A DNA stretch of 47,877 nt from Bacteroidales bacterium (GTDB lineage Bacteria; Bacteroidota; Bacteroidia; Bacteroidales; P3). The notes under the pieces were generated by a model, which was not told the origin of the DNA, did not search any database, and saw only the letters and a program-made list of their open reading frames with translations. Both the position numbers and the translations under genes were made by a program. Shown in pieces: positions 1 to 6,538 of the stretch. The stretch spans positions 1 to 47,877 of the forward strand of contig JAEDJL010000009.1 of the NCBI GenBank assembly GCA_016296345.1, in the 5' to 3' direction. The stretch's first letter is position 1, and every line of letters begins with the position of its first letter.

Positions 1-2
1 CG

Positions 3-300
3 GCATTCCCTAAGGCAAGCCGTGTCATAGACCGTTTTCATATCCAAAGACTTGCGATGCTGTTCAAGAGCTTCGCATAAAGCACCGTGGGAGGCAATAC
101 GTCAAGCCAATGATGACATGGAGAAAGCTAAGTTGAACAAGGAAGACTATGAGCCTTTACGATACCCTAATGGAGACACACGCAAAGAACTACTCATGCG
201 TTCCCGATACTTACTGTTCAAGTCTGCTGACAAATGGACTGAAAGACAGAAGCAACGAGCAAAGATACTCTTTGAGGAATACTATCTTGTGAGAGGGTAA
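3..300 (+). pseudogene. Decayed ISL3-family transposase, C-terminal part
   Basis: This is a remnant of a DDE transposase of the ISL3 type, cut by the left window edge. Frame 3 (from base 3) reads AFPKASRVIDRFHIQRLA, which resembles the catalytic-core stretch (VIDRFH) of ISL3 transposases, and then hits a stop near 78. The neighbouring frame continues the protein as DAVQELRIKHR, and frame 1 then resumes with WEAIRQANDDMEKAK and finishes at 300 with a family-like tail (SRYLLFKSADKWTERQ). At least two frameshifts are therefore needed to restore the reading frame, so the gene is dead. The 82-codon open frame from 52 is only its last intact segment. No terminal inverted repeat was identified. It marks the left part of the window as a site of past mobile-element activity. 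Family assignment is from motif memory. Confidence 0.7.
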
Positions 301-460
301 AACTGAACTTGTATCTATCAATTGAATTTTGTTTTATGACACAGTCCAACCTTCGCATCTTTTTGCCCTATGTATCTATACTACTTGTTCACATCCATTA
401 TATATACATATACATCCCAATAAAAGATCTATATTTGCGGAACAACTACTTAGGAAGTAA

Positions 461-820
461 TCAACTATTTTTATATCGTTCTGTCTTTTCTCCGAAAAGA
501 CCTCTCAATACGATATAAGCCAATCCCAAAACGTTAGCAGTTGTCGTAACCAAGAGGGTATTTATCGTAGTAGTATGCAACTTCAGAAGCTGAAAGCCTT
601 GGCAAGCGACTATACACAAAGTCAAGAAAAGCCAAAGAGAAGTAGCCCAAACAACCCAATATGCTAAAAATTTACGCTGACGAGTATCCTGTTTGTATCG
701 CTCACGTTTTTGATCTACCATTGACTTTTCATCTATGTTATTTGGCGATAGTTCTTCTAACGATTCATTGATTGACTTATCATCCCAATTTACATTTTCT
801 AATGGTATAGTATTACTCAT
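461..820 (-). CDS. Two-TM small membrane protein, candidate PanT toxin
   Basis: A 119-residue protein with a charged, soluble N-terminal half (about residues 1-50, rich in Asp, Glu, Lys and Arg) followed by two hydrophobic segments, roughly 52-75 and 85-108, and a short basic tail. It starts 12 nt after the stop of the Panacea-domain gene on the same strand, behind a strong Shine-Dalgarno (GGAGGAG) that is unusual for this genome. Panacea antitoxins are known to pair with many unrelated toxins, some of which act on membranes. A small two-TM partner directly downstream fits that scheme. The toxin role is inferred from context and topology only; no toxin domain is recognised by sequence. It could instead be an unrelated membrane protein. 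Confidence 0.6.
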   Translation of the reverse strand: MSNTIPLENVNWDDKSINESLEELSPNNIDEKSMVDQKRERYKQDTRQRKFLAYWVVWATSLWLFLTLCIVACQGFQLLKLHTTTINTLLVTTTANVLGLAYIVLRGLFGEKTERYKNS

Positions 821-832
821 AAATTACTCCTC

Positions 833-1303
833 CTACTTTCGGATAAGACTTAAAAAATATGTCCGTATATACTCATCTGGTATTTCCACACCCCACTTAA
901 AATCTGAACAATGCGTTGTCCTATCCCATGGAGAGTTTGGCAAGTGCGACCATGCAGTGAGATAACCTGCTGTTTTTTTGCCAAACCCCATGAAAACAAA
1001 TTTTATTAAGCTTTCTAAATATTTATCATCTTTGAGTTTACTATCTTCCATTCTTACTCCACACAAATCAGTTCTAAGCAGTTTATTCCGTGTTGTAGGG
1101 AAAACAGGACCGTATGGCCACGCCTGCGGATGCTCATTGCATAACCTATCATTGTTCAATGCTAAGTGTGCGCCATAAGCAATATAAAGCAACTTCTGCG
1201 TCTTTGTCAGATTTATAGATACACTTTCTTTGTTAGCATATGCAACAATGTATAAAGCGACATCAACACTATTGTATTTATAAATATCATTTATTCCATT
1301 CAT
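833..1303 (-). CDS. Panacea-domain (DUF4065, SocA/GepA-like) antitoxin
   Basis: A 156-residue protein with the Panacea/DUF4065 hallmarks: an N-terminal helix-rich region with LTKTQKLLYIAYGAHLAL (about residues 33-50), then the aromatic motif AWPYGPVFP (about 61-69), then a helical C-terminal half. Proteins of this fold include the SocA proteolytic adaptor of Caulobacter and the PanA antitoxins, which neutralise toxins encoded next to them. It is the first gene of a two-gene minus-strand unit with the two-TM protein at 461-820, the usual antitoxin-toxin arrangement. It stands alone, away from any recognisable prophage, but near a transposase remnant, which suits mobile defence DNA. Family membership is fairly sure; which toxin it neutralises is inference. 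Confidence 0.8.
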   Translation of the reverse strand: MNGINDIYKYNSVDVALYIVAYANKESVSINLTKTQKLLYIAYGAHLALNNDRLCNEHPQAWPYGPVFPTTRNKLLRTDLCGVRMEDSKLKDDKYLESLIKFVFMGFGKKTAGYLTAWSHLPNSPWDRTTHCSDFKWGVEIPDEYIRTYFLSLIRK

Positions 1304-1646
1304 ATTGTATTATTTTTTAATAAAGTATACTTACATCTATCAAAGTCGAATACCTCTCCCATGTAGAAACTCTTCCACAAAGTAAATTATTGTTCTAATA
1401 GGATTTTTTTTGAATTTCAACCGATTTCCTACGTGCTGTTTTCACTCCCAATGTGAAAAAAAACCACGCTAAAATGATCAAGACTATGGTCTGTAACAAC
1501 CCGACTTCAACCAAGGTGCCTTACATATTATAGTCATATATAATAGGTATAAAGAAAAGTCGGGAAGAAGATTGACAATCCTTTTTCCCTACTTCTCTTT
1601 AATGTCTGCAATGCTTTTCGGCAGTTTTTGCAGACTGTGGTTGTTA
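1304..1646. other. Intergenic stretch without a recognised gene
   Basis: 343 bp between the start of the Panacea gene and the end of the beta-barrel gene. It is AT-rich and has stop codons in all frames. An 8-bp inverted repeat (GTCTGCAA at 1604-1611 with TTGCAGAC at 1628-1635) lies just past the stop of the barrel gene and could act as a weak terminator, but it lacks a clean T-run. Nothing else is seen. Confidence 0.5.
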
Positions 1647-2294
1647 TTACAGCCTTACTTCCACACCAATCATGCTTCTGCCAATGCAGAAAGGATAACC
1701 ACCATAGCTATTGAAACGCTCTATCGTCTTTTGAGCCATTATCGAACGGCTGTTCGAGTTAATCGAGTTGATGTTTCCGAAAACAGCACCAAGCGATGCC
1801 TTTACCGCAAACTTTTCACTGATATTGTACGCAAGCGACAAGCCAACACTGCCTCCCAAACCATTGCCACCAAACTTATAACCGGCGTAATTGCTCTCAT
1901 ACCTCAACATTCCCACACCGATAAATGGCGAAATGGCAAACGCACTCCTGTTGAAGTTAAATCCAATCTCCAAACCTGCATAAAAAGTACCTGTCTCTTC
2001 ACGCTTTTGGCTCAAAGCATCGTAGAAATAAGCCCCTCCGAAGCTCGACAGGTCAGCCTTTAAGGTCAAACCCTTCAAATCCACACCCATTTTCAGGTTC
2101 ATTCCAAACGAAGTTACATCACATTCTTCGGGATTGACAACCGAAAGACAGCTCGGAGAAAAGTAACTGACACTTCCGAACGACATCTCGGCAACGAAAT
2201 TAACCTTTTTGTTCTGTGCATTTACCTGAAAAGCAAACAACACAACCGCTGCAAACATACAGCTCTTAACGATTCTTTTTGCTACTTTTAACAT
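1647..2294 (-). CDS. Secreted outer-membrane beta-barrel protein
   Basis: A 215-residue protein with a basic N-terminus and hydrophobic core ending in VNAQ (signal peptide, cleavage near residue 26). The rest is a series of alternating hydrophobic strands with Gly and aromatic residues (for example FAISPFIGVGMLRYESNYAGYKF and AYNISEKFAVKASLGAVFG read as strands and turns), ending in EVRL. This is the pattern of small 8-stranded Bacteroidota barrels (OmpW/OmpX or PorT-like porin fold). No enzymatic motif is visible. It is a single gene; the sequence upstream to 2500 has no convincing minus-strand promoter that I could pin down. Outer-membrane location is likely; a specific function is not assignable. 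Confidence 0.65.
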   Translation of the reverse strand: MLKVAKRIVKSCMFAAVVLFAFQVNAQNKKVNFVAEMSFGSVSYFSPSCLSVVNPEECDVTSFGMNLKMGVDLKGLTLKADLSSFGGAYFYDALSQKREETGTFYAGLEIGFNFNRSAFAISPFIGVGMLRYESNYAGYKFGGNGLGGSVGLSLAYNISEKFAVKASLGAVFGNINSINSNSRSIMAQKTIERFNSYGGYPFCIGRSMIGVEVRL

Positions 2295-2479
2295 AATTTA
2301 TTAGTTTGATTTGTTTTGTCCGCACAATCAGTCCGCCTGCAGACAACCTTTTAACGACCCGCCTGCTTATTCTATTGCTTCCAAGTCTGAGAATTTGAAT
2401 TTCCTCTTTACTCATTTTTGTAATCCGGCACAAAAAAAAGCAATTTCTCAAACAGTCATTTGCAAATAACACTTGGATA

Positions 2480-2511
2480 TTTGGCAGTTTTAGAAAAGTT
2501 TTCTACCTTTG
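2480..2511 (+). promoter_or_regulatory. Bacteroidota-type promoter (TTTG N20 TACCTTTG)
   Basis: The -33 element TTTG lies at 2480-2483 and the -7 element TACCTTTG at 2504-2511, spaced by 20 nt, a full match to the known Bacteroidota consensus. Transcription would begin near 2517, 400 nt before the first lipoprotein gene. The long nested hairpin at 2645-2763 would therefore lie inside the transcript. Confidence 0.6.
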
Positions 2512-2644
2512 CGAGCGGAAAGCAATGGTAAGGCTTTCGAGTAATTAACCATAAAACACAATAGAAATCAAAGGAGAAAAAGAAGAATTATCAGTTTGAC
2601 TTAGCATTTTAGCAGCATATTAAAGCGTTTCTGCTTATACTTGG

Positions 2645-2763
2645 TAATGTGAAATCTCGACAATTTCACCATTTGTTATCCAAAAGTAGAGTAGTAAGCG
2701 CTCACGATAACCTATCGTGGGCTTTACTTATTTGGATAACAGGTAGTCGAGAACCTCACATTA
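2645..2763 (+). ncRNA. Long nested hairpin, possible structured RNA
   Basis: A 119-nt stretch folds back on itself almost end to end. TAATGTGA (2645-2652) pairs with TCACATTA (2756-2763), and TCTCGAC (2655-2661) with GTCGAGA (2746-2752). After an asymmetric bulge of 13 nt against 5 nt, GTTATCCAAA (2675-2684) pairs with TTTGGATAAC (2731-2740). Near the tip CACGATA (2703-2709) pairs with TATCGTG (2713-2719) around a 3-nt loop. A good promoter lies 130 nt upstream. A rod with an internal bubble is reminiscent of 6S-like RNAs, but I cannot show homology. A T-run at 2784-2791 follows. It could also be a 5' leader structure or a DNA-level element. A 77-codon open frame crosses it (2649-2882) and looks accidental. 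Confidence 0.4.
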
Positions 2764-2916
2764 CAATAAGATACAAGTCCCACGTTTTTTTATGTCCACA
2801 AGTCAGGGTTCCTATCCCCTTAAATCGCAATCAAATAAATCGCCTTCGGGACTTGGGCAAAACAAAAAAATACAAAATTTAGAAGTTGCGCCCGACACGA
2901 ATTTAGGGAGAATAAA

Positions 2917-3450
2917 ATGAAAAAACTACTATTTTTAGCCTTATTGGGCATATGTACTATTTCATGTACAACAAATAGCGACAGTCAGGGTAAACTTGAA
3001 AAATTATTAATTGAACTGACAAAAGAAAATCCTGAAGAGATGGAAAAGCACAAAAAACTTATTGAAAAAAATGATATTGGTTACCCTATAGAATTAGAAG
3101 ATAATAATACATCTATCTTTTTTCAAAAAGGCTATATTGGAGACACTAACACTCTTTATGAATTTGATTATTACAATAATCAAATTCATAAAGATTCGAA
3201 AGGTCTTACAATCCGAAATGTATCTAATCCTGCAAATGACGTAGTTGCAAAAGAGATTGAAACTGAAAAGTTTAATCCAGAATCAGGATATATCGTAATA
3301 AGTGTTCGTAAAAATGGAAATTTAGAAGCTATTATCAAAGGATATGCATACGGAGAACACTGGGATTCGAGATTTAATGGAATTATCTATACTAAAGATA
3401 ATGAAATTCCATTTGCATTTAAAGGTAATAAAGCATATTTAGGACTATAA
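2917..3450 (+). CDS. Hypothetical lipoprotein
   Basis: A 177-residue protein with a lipoprotein signal: basic MKK, a hydrophobic core and a lipobox ending TISC (Cys 17). The mature part is charged and helical at first (rich in Glu and Lys, residues 24-55), then strand-rich with many Asn, Tyr and Ile. No family is recognised. The gene is clearly more AT-rich than the core genes further right (many AAT and ATT codons), which suggests recent acquisition. It is followed 22 nt later by a second lipoprotein gene on the same strand, so the two are probably co-transcribed, perhaps from the promoter at 2480-2511. Location: inner leaflet or outer membrane, periplasmic side, or surface-exposed; this cannot be told. 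Confidence 0.65.
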   Translation: MKKLLFLALLGICTISCTTNSDSQGKLEKLLIELTKENPEEMEKHKKLIEKNDIGYPIELEDNNTSIFFQKGYIGDTNTLYEFDYYNNQIHKDSKGLTIRNVSNPANDVVAKEIETEKFNPESGYIVISVRKNGNLEAIIKGYAYGEHWDSRFNGIIYTKDNEIPFAFKGNKAYLGL

Positions 3451-3472
3451 GACTATTATAAAATAAGATATA

Positions 3473-4279
3473 ATGAAGAAAGTACTAATGATATTATCCA
3501 TAATAGGATTATTTAGTTGCAAAGAGAATTCTTCGCAAGAAGTTAAAAAAGAGTATTCCAATTTTGAATCTATGCTTGTAGAGGAACTTGAAACAGCAGA
3601 AATGAAAGAAGTGGAAGAAATGAGAGCAGAAACAGAAAGAAAACGAAAAGAATATTTAGGGTACTGGAAAAGTGATGACGGGGAAGTAGAACTTCTAATA
3701 AAAAACGACATACTTATTTGTGTAATCGACAAAATTTTAGAGTGTAAAACTTCTTGGGAACTAGATTATAGAAGATTTATAAGTATAGGTGTCAATAATC
3801 GCAACTACGAATTTGGCATATATAATGGAGATGATTTCATAACTTTTATTCAAGACGACGACTTCCGTTCTTGTAAGGTTATTTTAAGAAAAGATCCTTC
3901 GATTAAGACGATTTCATATAAATATAAACGCAAAACCCCGAGAAATAATTCCTCTAATGACAATAGAGGTAATAGTAGGATTTACTATAATAATGACATA
4001 TCATTCAACTCTTCTTCAGCCGTTATGCGATATCTAGACGGAGCAAAGTATAAGAATAGTGAAGGTATAGTAGTTAGCGTGCATTATGACGGAATTCGTA
4101 ATGAAAAAAATTGGATGATGATTACTAATGCAGTAACAGTTGAATCATTTTCAGGCTCATATGCTATTATATCTGCAACATCTCCTTTTATCGGAAGTCC
4201 TATAAAATTATACTTTAGAATAAATGCCATTGATGGTACTCTGACTGATGAGGGCGGGGACGTATTTTATAGACAATAA
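3473..4279 (+). CDS. Hypothetical lipoprotein with N-terminal coiled region
   Basis: A 268-residue protein with a short lipoprotein signal whose lipobox is LFSC (Cys 16). Residues about 20-60 are a strongly charged helix (runs of Glu, Lys and Arg, coiled-coil-like). About 60-135 look like a small beta domain beginning GYWKSDDGEVELLIK, which resembles lipocalin-like or copper-resistance-type strands only superficially. After an Asn/Ser/Arg linker (about 150-172), a second strand-rich domain runs to the end. No family or catalytic motif is recognised. Base composition is AT-rich like its upstream neighbour, with which it forms a likely two-gene unit. The downstream 240 nt hold no gene. Confidence 0.65.
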   Translation: MKKVLMILSIIGLFSCKENSSQEVKKEYSNFESMLVEELETAEMKEVEEMRAETERKRKEYLGYWKSDDGEVELLIKNDILICVIDKILECKTSWELDYRRFISIGVNNRNYEFGIYNGDDFITFIQDDDFRSCKVILRKDPSIKTISYKYKRKTPRNNSSNDNRGNSRIYYNNDISFNSSSAVMRYLDGAKYKNSEGIVVSVHYDGIRNEKNWMMITNAVTVESFSGSYAIISATSPFIGSPIKLYFRINAIDGTLTDEGGDVFYRQ

Positions 4280-4522
4280 CAATTGTATGAACGAAAACCA
4301 TTAACAAGCTTTGGGTTCATAGAAATTAGTGGAGACAAGCGAATAGTTTTGATATACAGGAGAGAAAGATTTTTTGTTAGTTACTCCTTGAATAGTTTAA
4401 GTTTGGAGCGAAACGATTCAGCCGTGGTATTGGACGAACAATTATAATAAATCGACTCAAAAGCAAAGAAACTCCCCGACAGAAATGCTGTATTTTCTAT
4501 CTAAAAAAGCACTTTTCTCTGC

Positions 4523-4639
4523 TGATAATCCGATTATCAAAAATTTTTCGGCTTGATAATCGGATTATCACGCTGTGATAATGGTATTATCTTCCCATGA
4601 TAATCCGATTATCAACAAGAAAAATTTTTTGATAATCCT
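4523..4639. repeat. Family A dyad-array element A1 (22-bp pitch)
   Basis: Three 17-bp units at 4554-4570, 4576-4592 and 4598-4614 are separated by 5-nt spacers (cgctg, tccca), giving an exact 22-bp pitch. The first and third are perfect dyads (TGATAATC-n-GATTATCA); the middle one is the variant TGATAATGGTATTATCT. The array is enclosed by GATTATCAAAAATTTTT on the left and AAAAATTTTTTGATAATC on the right, which are inverted copies of each other. At this locus the left end is itself a full dyad (4523-4539). The element lies between the 3' ends of a lipoprotein gene and tRNA-Asp. The same design recurs at 16031, 33819 and 44982. Confidence 0.85.
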
Positions 4640-4797
4640 ATATACCTTGCGTCAAATCGTTGAAAACTGACTGCAAAGCCGCTATAATGCTCTGCAAGGC
4701 AGCGTTTTTCGGAAAAATAAAAGACTGAAAGAAAGTTTGGAAAAAGCAAGATAAGAATGCAAACAAGTATATTTTTTTGGGCGGAAAGCAGAAAAAC

Positions 4798-4831
4798 AAA
4801 AGAGGTTTCGACAATGTCGAAACCTCTTTTC
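4798..4831 (-). terminator. Terminator downstream of tRNA-Asp
   Basis: GAGGTTTCGAC and GTCGAAACCTC form a perfect 11-bp stem around a 3-nt loop, extended by A/T pairs. Read on the minus strand it is followed by TTTTGTTTTT, so it sits 9 nt past the tRNA 3' end as an intrinsic terminator. Confidence 0.8.
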
Positions 4832-4839
4832 CCTTTTGT

Positions 4840-4916
4840 TGGCGGTCCGGACGAGACTCGAACTCGCGACCCCATGCGTGACAGGCATGTATTCTAACCA
4901 ACTGAACTACCGAACC
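4840..4916 (-). tRNA. tRNA-Asp (anticodon GTC)
   Basis: The minus strand reads a complete 77-nt cloverleaf. The acceptor stem is GGTTCGG against CCGGACC with one G-U pair, the D-arm contains AGTTCAGTTGGTTAGA, the anticodon loop is CTGTCAC with GTC at 4882-4880, and the T-arm contains GTTCGAGTC. The discriminator base is G, as expected for Asp, and the 3' CCA is encoded in the DNA (4842-4840). Confidence 0.95.
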
Positions 4917-4950
4917 ATCTTTTTCTCTGCCACCCCCTCAAATCACTTTG

Positions 4951-4981
4951 CAAAGATACAACCTTTTTTGAAACTACCAAA
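4951..4981 (-). promoter_or_regulatory. Promoter of tRNA-Asp
   Basis: On the minus strand TTTG (4981-4978), 19 nt, then TATCTTTG (4958-4951) match the Bacteroidota promoter. The expected start lies about 30 nt before the mature tRNA 5' end. It is back to back with the tmRNA promoter. Confidence 0.75.
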
Positions 4982-5019
4982 ACTTTTCGGATAAAAAAAA
5001 GAAAAAAAACTGCAAAGCG

Positions 5020-5050
5020 CTTGTTAATCTCTTGATTTTTTGTACCTTTG
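5020..5050 (+). promoter_or_regulatory. Promoter of tmRNA
   Basis: TTG (5021-5023), 19 nt, then TACCTTTG (5043-5050), a consensus match. Transcription should start near 5056, giving a short 5' leader removed by RNase P before base 5068. Confidence 0.75.
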
Positions 5051-5067
5051 CAAACGCAAAAAAAAAC

Positions 5068-5461
5068 GGGCCTGGGTTGGTTTTGACAGCGAGGATAATG
5101 GTTCGGTAAGCATGCAGGCTCAGGTAACACAAGCCTCAACAAGGGTTACAAAACGATAATTGGCGAAAATAACTACGCTCTTGCCGCTTAATCGAAGCAC
5201 AGTAGATTAAAGCTAATCGCCGCAAAGTGTGGCGAGCAGGACATCTCTCCGAGACCCTTTCTCTGTGGTTGAGGGCAAAGAGGTGCAGCAAAACAGAGAT
5301 AGTTCAAGGCATTCTTCCGACCTTGAACGAAAATTTAGGAAGATAAGGAAGCGTCGGGACGTCTGCCTCTTTGACACTTCACGAAAACCATCGGCAGAAT
5401 AAGCATGTAGAAAGCCGGGTTGTTACTCGTTTGGACCAGAGTTCGAATCTCTGCAGGTCCA
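5068..5461 (+). ncRNA. ssrA: Transfer-messenger RNA (tmRNA)
   Basis: The RNA rescues ribosomes stalled on broken mRNA and tags the nascent protein for proteolysis. The tRNA-like ends pair: GGGCCTG (5068-5074) with CAGGTCC (5454-5460), including one G-U pair. The T-arm near the 3' end is CAGAGTTCGAATCTCTG. The discriminator is A at 5461; the 3' CCA is not encoded (DNA reads CAA). The tag reading frame GGC GAA AAT AAC TAC GCT CTT GCC GCT TAA lies at 5162-5191 and encodes GENNYALAA, the usual Bacteroidota type. Length, 394 nt, is normal. It has its own promoter and terminator. Confidence 0.95.
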
Positions 5462-5468
5462 CAAAAAT

Positions 5469-5513
5469 AAAAGAGAGCTGTGTTTTGGTCAAACGCAGCC
5501 CTCTTTTGTTTTG
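5469..5513 (+). terminator. Terminator of tmRNA
   Basis: AAAAGAGAGCTGTGTTT (5469-5485) and AAACGCAGCCCTCTTTT (5491-5507) form a long stem with two mismatches and a 5-nt loop, followed by GTTTTG. It begins 8 nt after the tmRNA. Its flanking A-run could let it serve gpsA, which ends at 5552 on the other strand, as well. Confidence 0.75.
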
Positions 5514-5551
5514 TCAAAACGTCAATTCGTCTGACAAAAATATCAAAGCAA

Positions 5552-6538
5552 CTATTTGAAATCCTTGCTTATCCTCTTCAACTCCTCATCTGCCGACTTG
5601 CCCTCGTACAAAATCTCATACACAGCCTGAGCAATCGGAAGACTAACCCCCGTTGTTTGGTTAGCTTTGTGAATACACTCGGCAGCATAGTAGCCTTCGG
5701 CAACCATAGCCATTTCAAGCTGAGCCGATTTGACCGAATAGCCCTGACCAATCATCTGACCGAACGTCCTGTTTCGGCTATGCTGAGAGTAAGCAGTAAC
5801 AAGCAAATCACCCAAATACACAAAACGATTGGTATCTCTCTTTTGAGGAGCGACGGCAGAAAGAAAAGCCTCCATCTCCTGAGCAGCATTCGCAATCAAA
5901 ACAGCAACAAAATTATCACCATAACCCACACCTCGGGCAATTCCTGCCGCAAGAGCATAGATATTTTTCATCACCGCACCATATTCAATTCCCCTTATAT
6001 CCGATGAAGTTGTTGTTTTGACAAACCTGCATTTGAGACTTTCGGCAATCTGTTTTGCGAACTCACCATTGCAACTTCCCACGGTAAGATAAGTCAAACG
6101 CTCTTGAGCAATCTCTTCTGCATGAGAAGGACCGCTTATCACGGCTTGATTGTCGTCCCTCACGTTGAAATAATCGCGAAGATAGTCGGCAACAATCTGA
6201 TTTGTTTGAGGAATAATACCCTTCGTAGCACAAATTATTCGCTTCCCTTCAAAATCCTTCGGGCAAAGAGCCTGCAAACTCCCTGCCACAAAGGCAGCAG
6301 GAATGACCAAAATAATATCTGTCGCCTTCGAAACAATCATTTTCAAATCAGAAGAAACGATTATCCTCTCCCTGTCCAACTCACAACTTCTCAAATAGAG
6401 AGGATTGTGTCCGAAGTTCTCGACACCCCTGACAATCTCCTCTTCTCTCACCCACCAATAAACCCTTGTGTGAGTTTGAGTTGCAATCTTCACTATTGCC
6501 GTTGCCCAACTGCCGCTGCCTAATACTGCAATATTCAT
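5552..6538 (-). CDS. gpsA: Glycerol-3-phosphate dehydrogenase [NAD(P)+]
   Basis: This cytosolic enzyme reduces dihydroxyacetone phosphate to sn-glycerol 3-phosphate, the backbone for phospholipid synthesis. The 328 residues match the family length. The nucleotide-binding loop AVLGSGSWATA is at residues 4-14, the conserved ISGPSHAEEI block is near 134-143, and the catalytic-lysine segment GAVMKNIYALAAG is near 187-199. Its ATG shares one base with the stop of the upstream peptidase gene (TAATG), so translation is probably coupled. That partnership has no obvious metabolic logic. It ends 38 nt from the tmRNA terminator, facing it. Confidence 0.95.
   Translation of the reverse strand: MNIAVLGSGSWATAIVKIATQTHTRVYWWVREEEIVRGVENFGHNPLYLRSCELDRERIIVSSDLKMIVSKATDIILVIPAAFVAGSLQALCPKDFEGKRIICATKGIIPQTNQIVADYLRDYFNVRDDNQAVISGPSHAEEIAQERLTYLTVGSCNGEFAKQIAESLKCRFVKTTTSSDIRGIEYGAVMKNIYALAAGIARGVGYGDNFVAVLIANAAQEMEAFLSAVAPQKRDTNRFVYLGDLLVTAYSQHSRNRTFGQMIGQGYSVKSAQLEMAMVAEGYYAAECIHKANQTTGVSLPIAQAVYEILYEGKSADEELKRISKDFK

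Noticed and set aside
2272..2472. A 68-codon minus-strand frame overlapping the beta-barrel start
   Set aside because: No ribosome-binding site, overlaps the signal-peptide region of a better gene, and no recognised family. A shorter version from about 2415 (MSKEEIQILRL) cannot be fully excluded.
2649..2882. A 77-codon protein gene across the hairpin
   Set aside because: The start codon lies in the outer stem, codon use is unlike neighbouring genes, and the inverted repeats explain the sequence better.
4523..4639. Family A arrays as a CRISPR
   Set aside because: Repeats are 17 bp and palindromic throughout, spacers are only 5 nt and recur between loci, and no cas gene is present.
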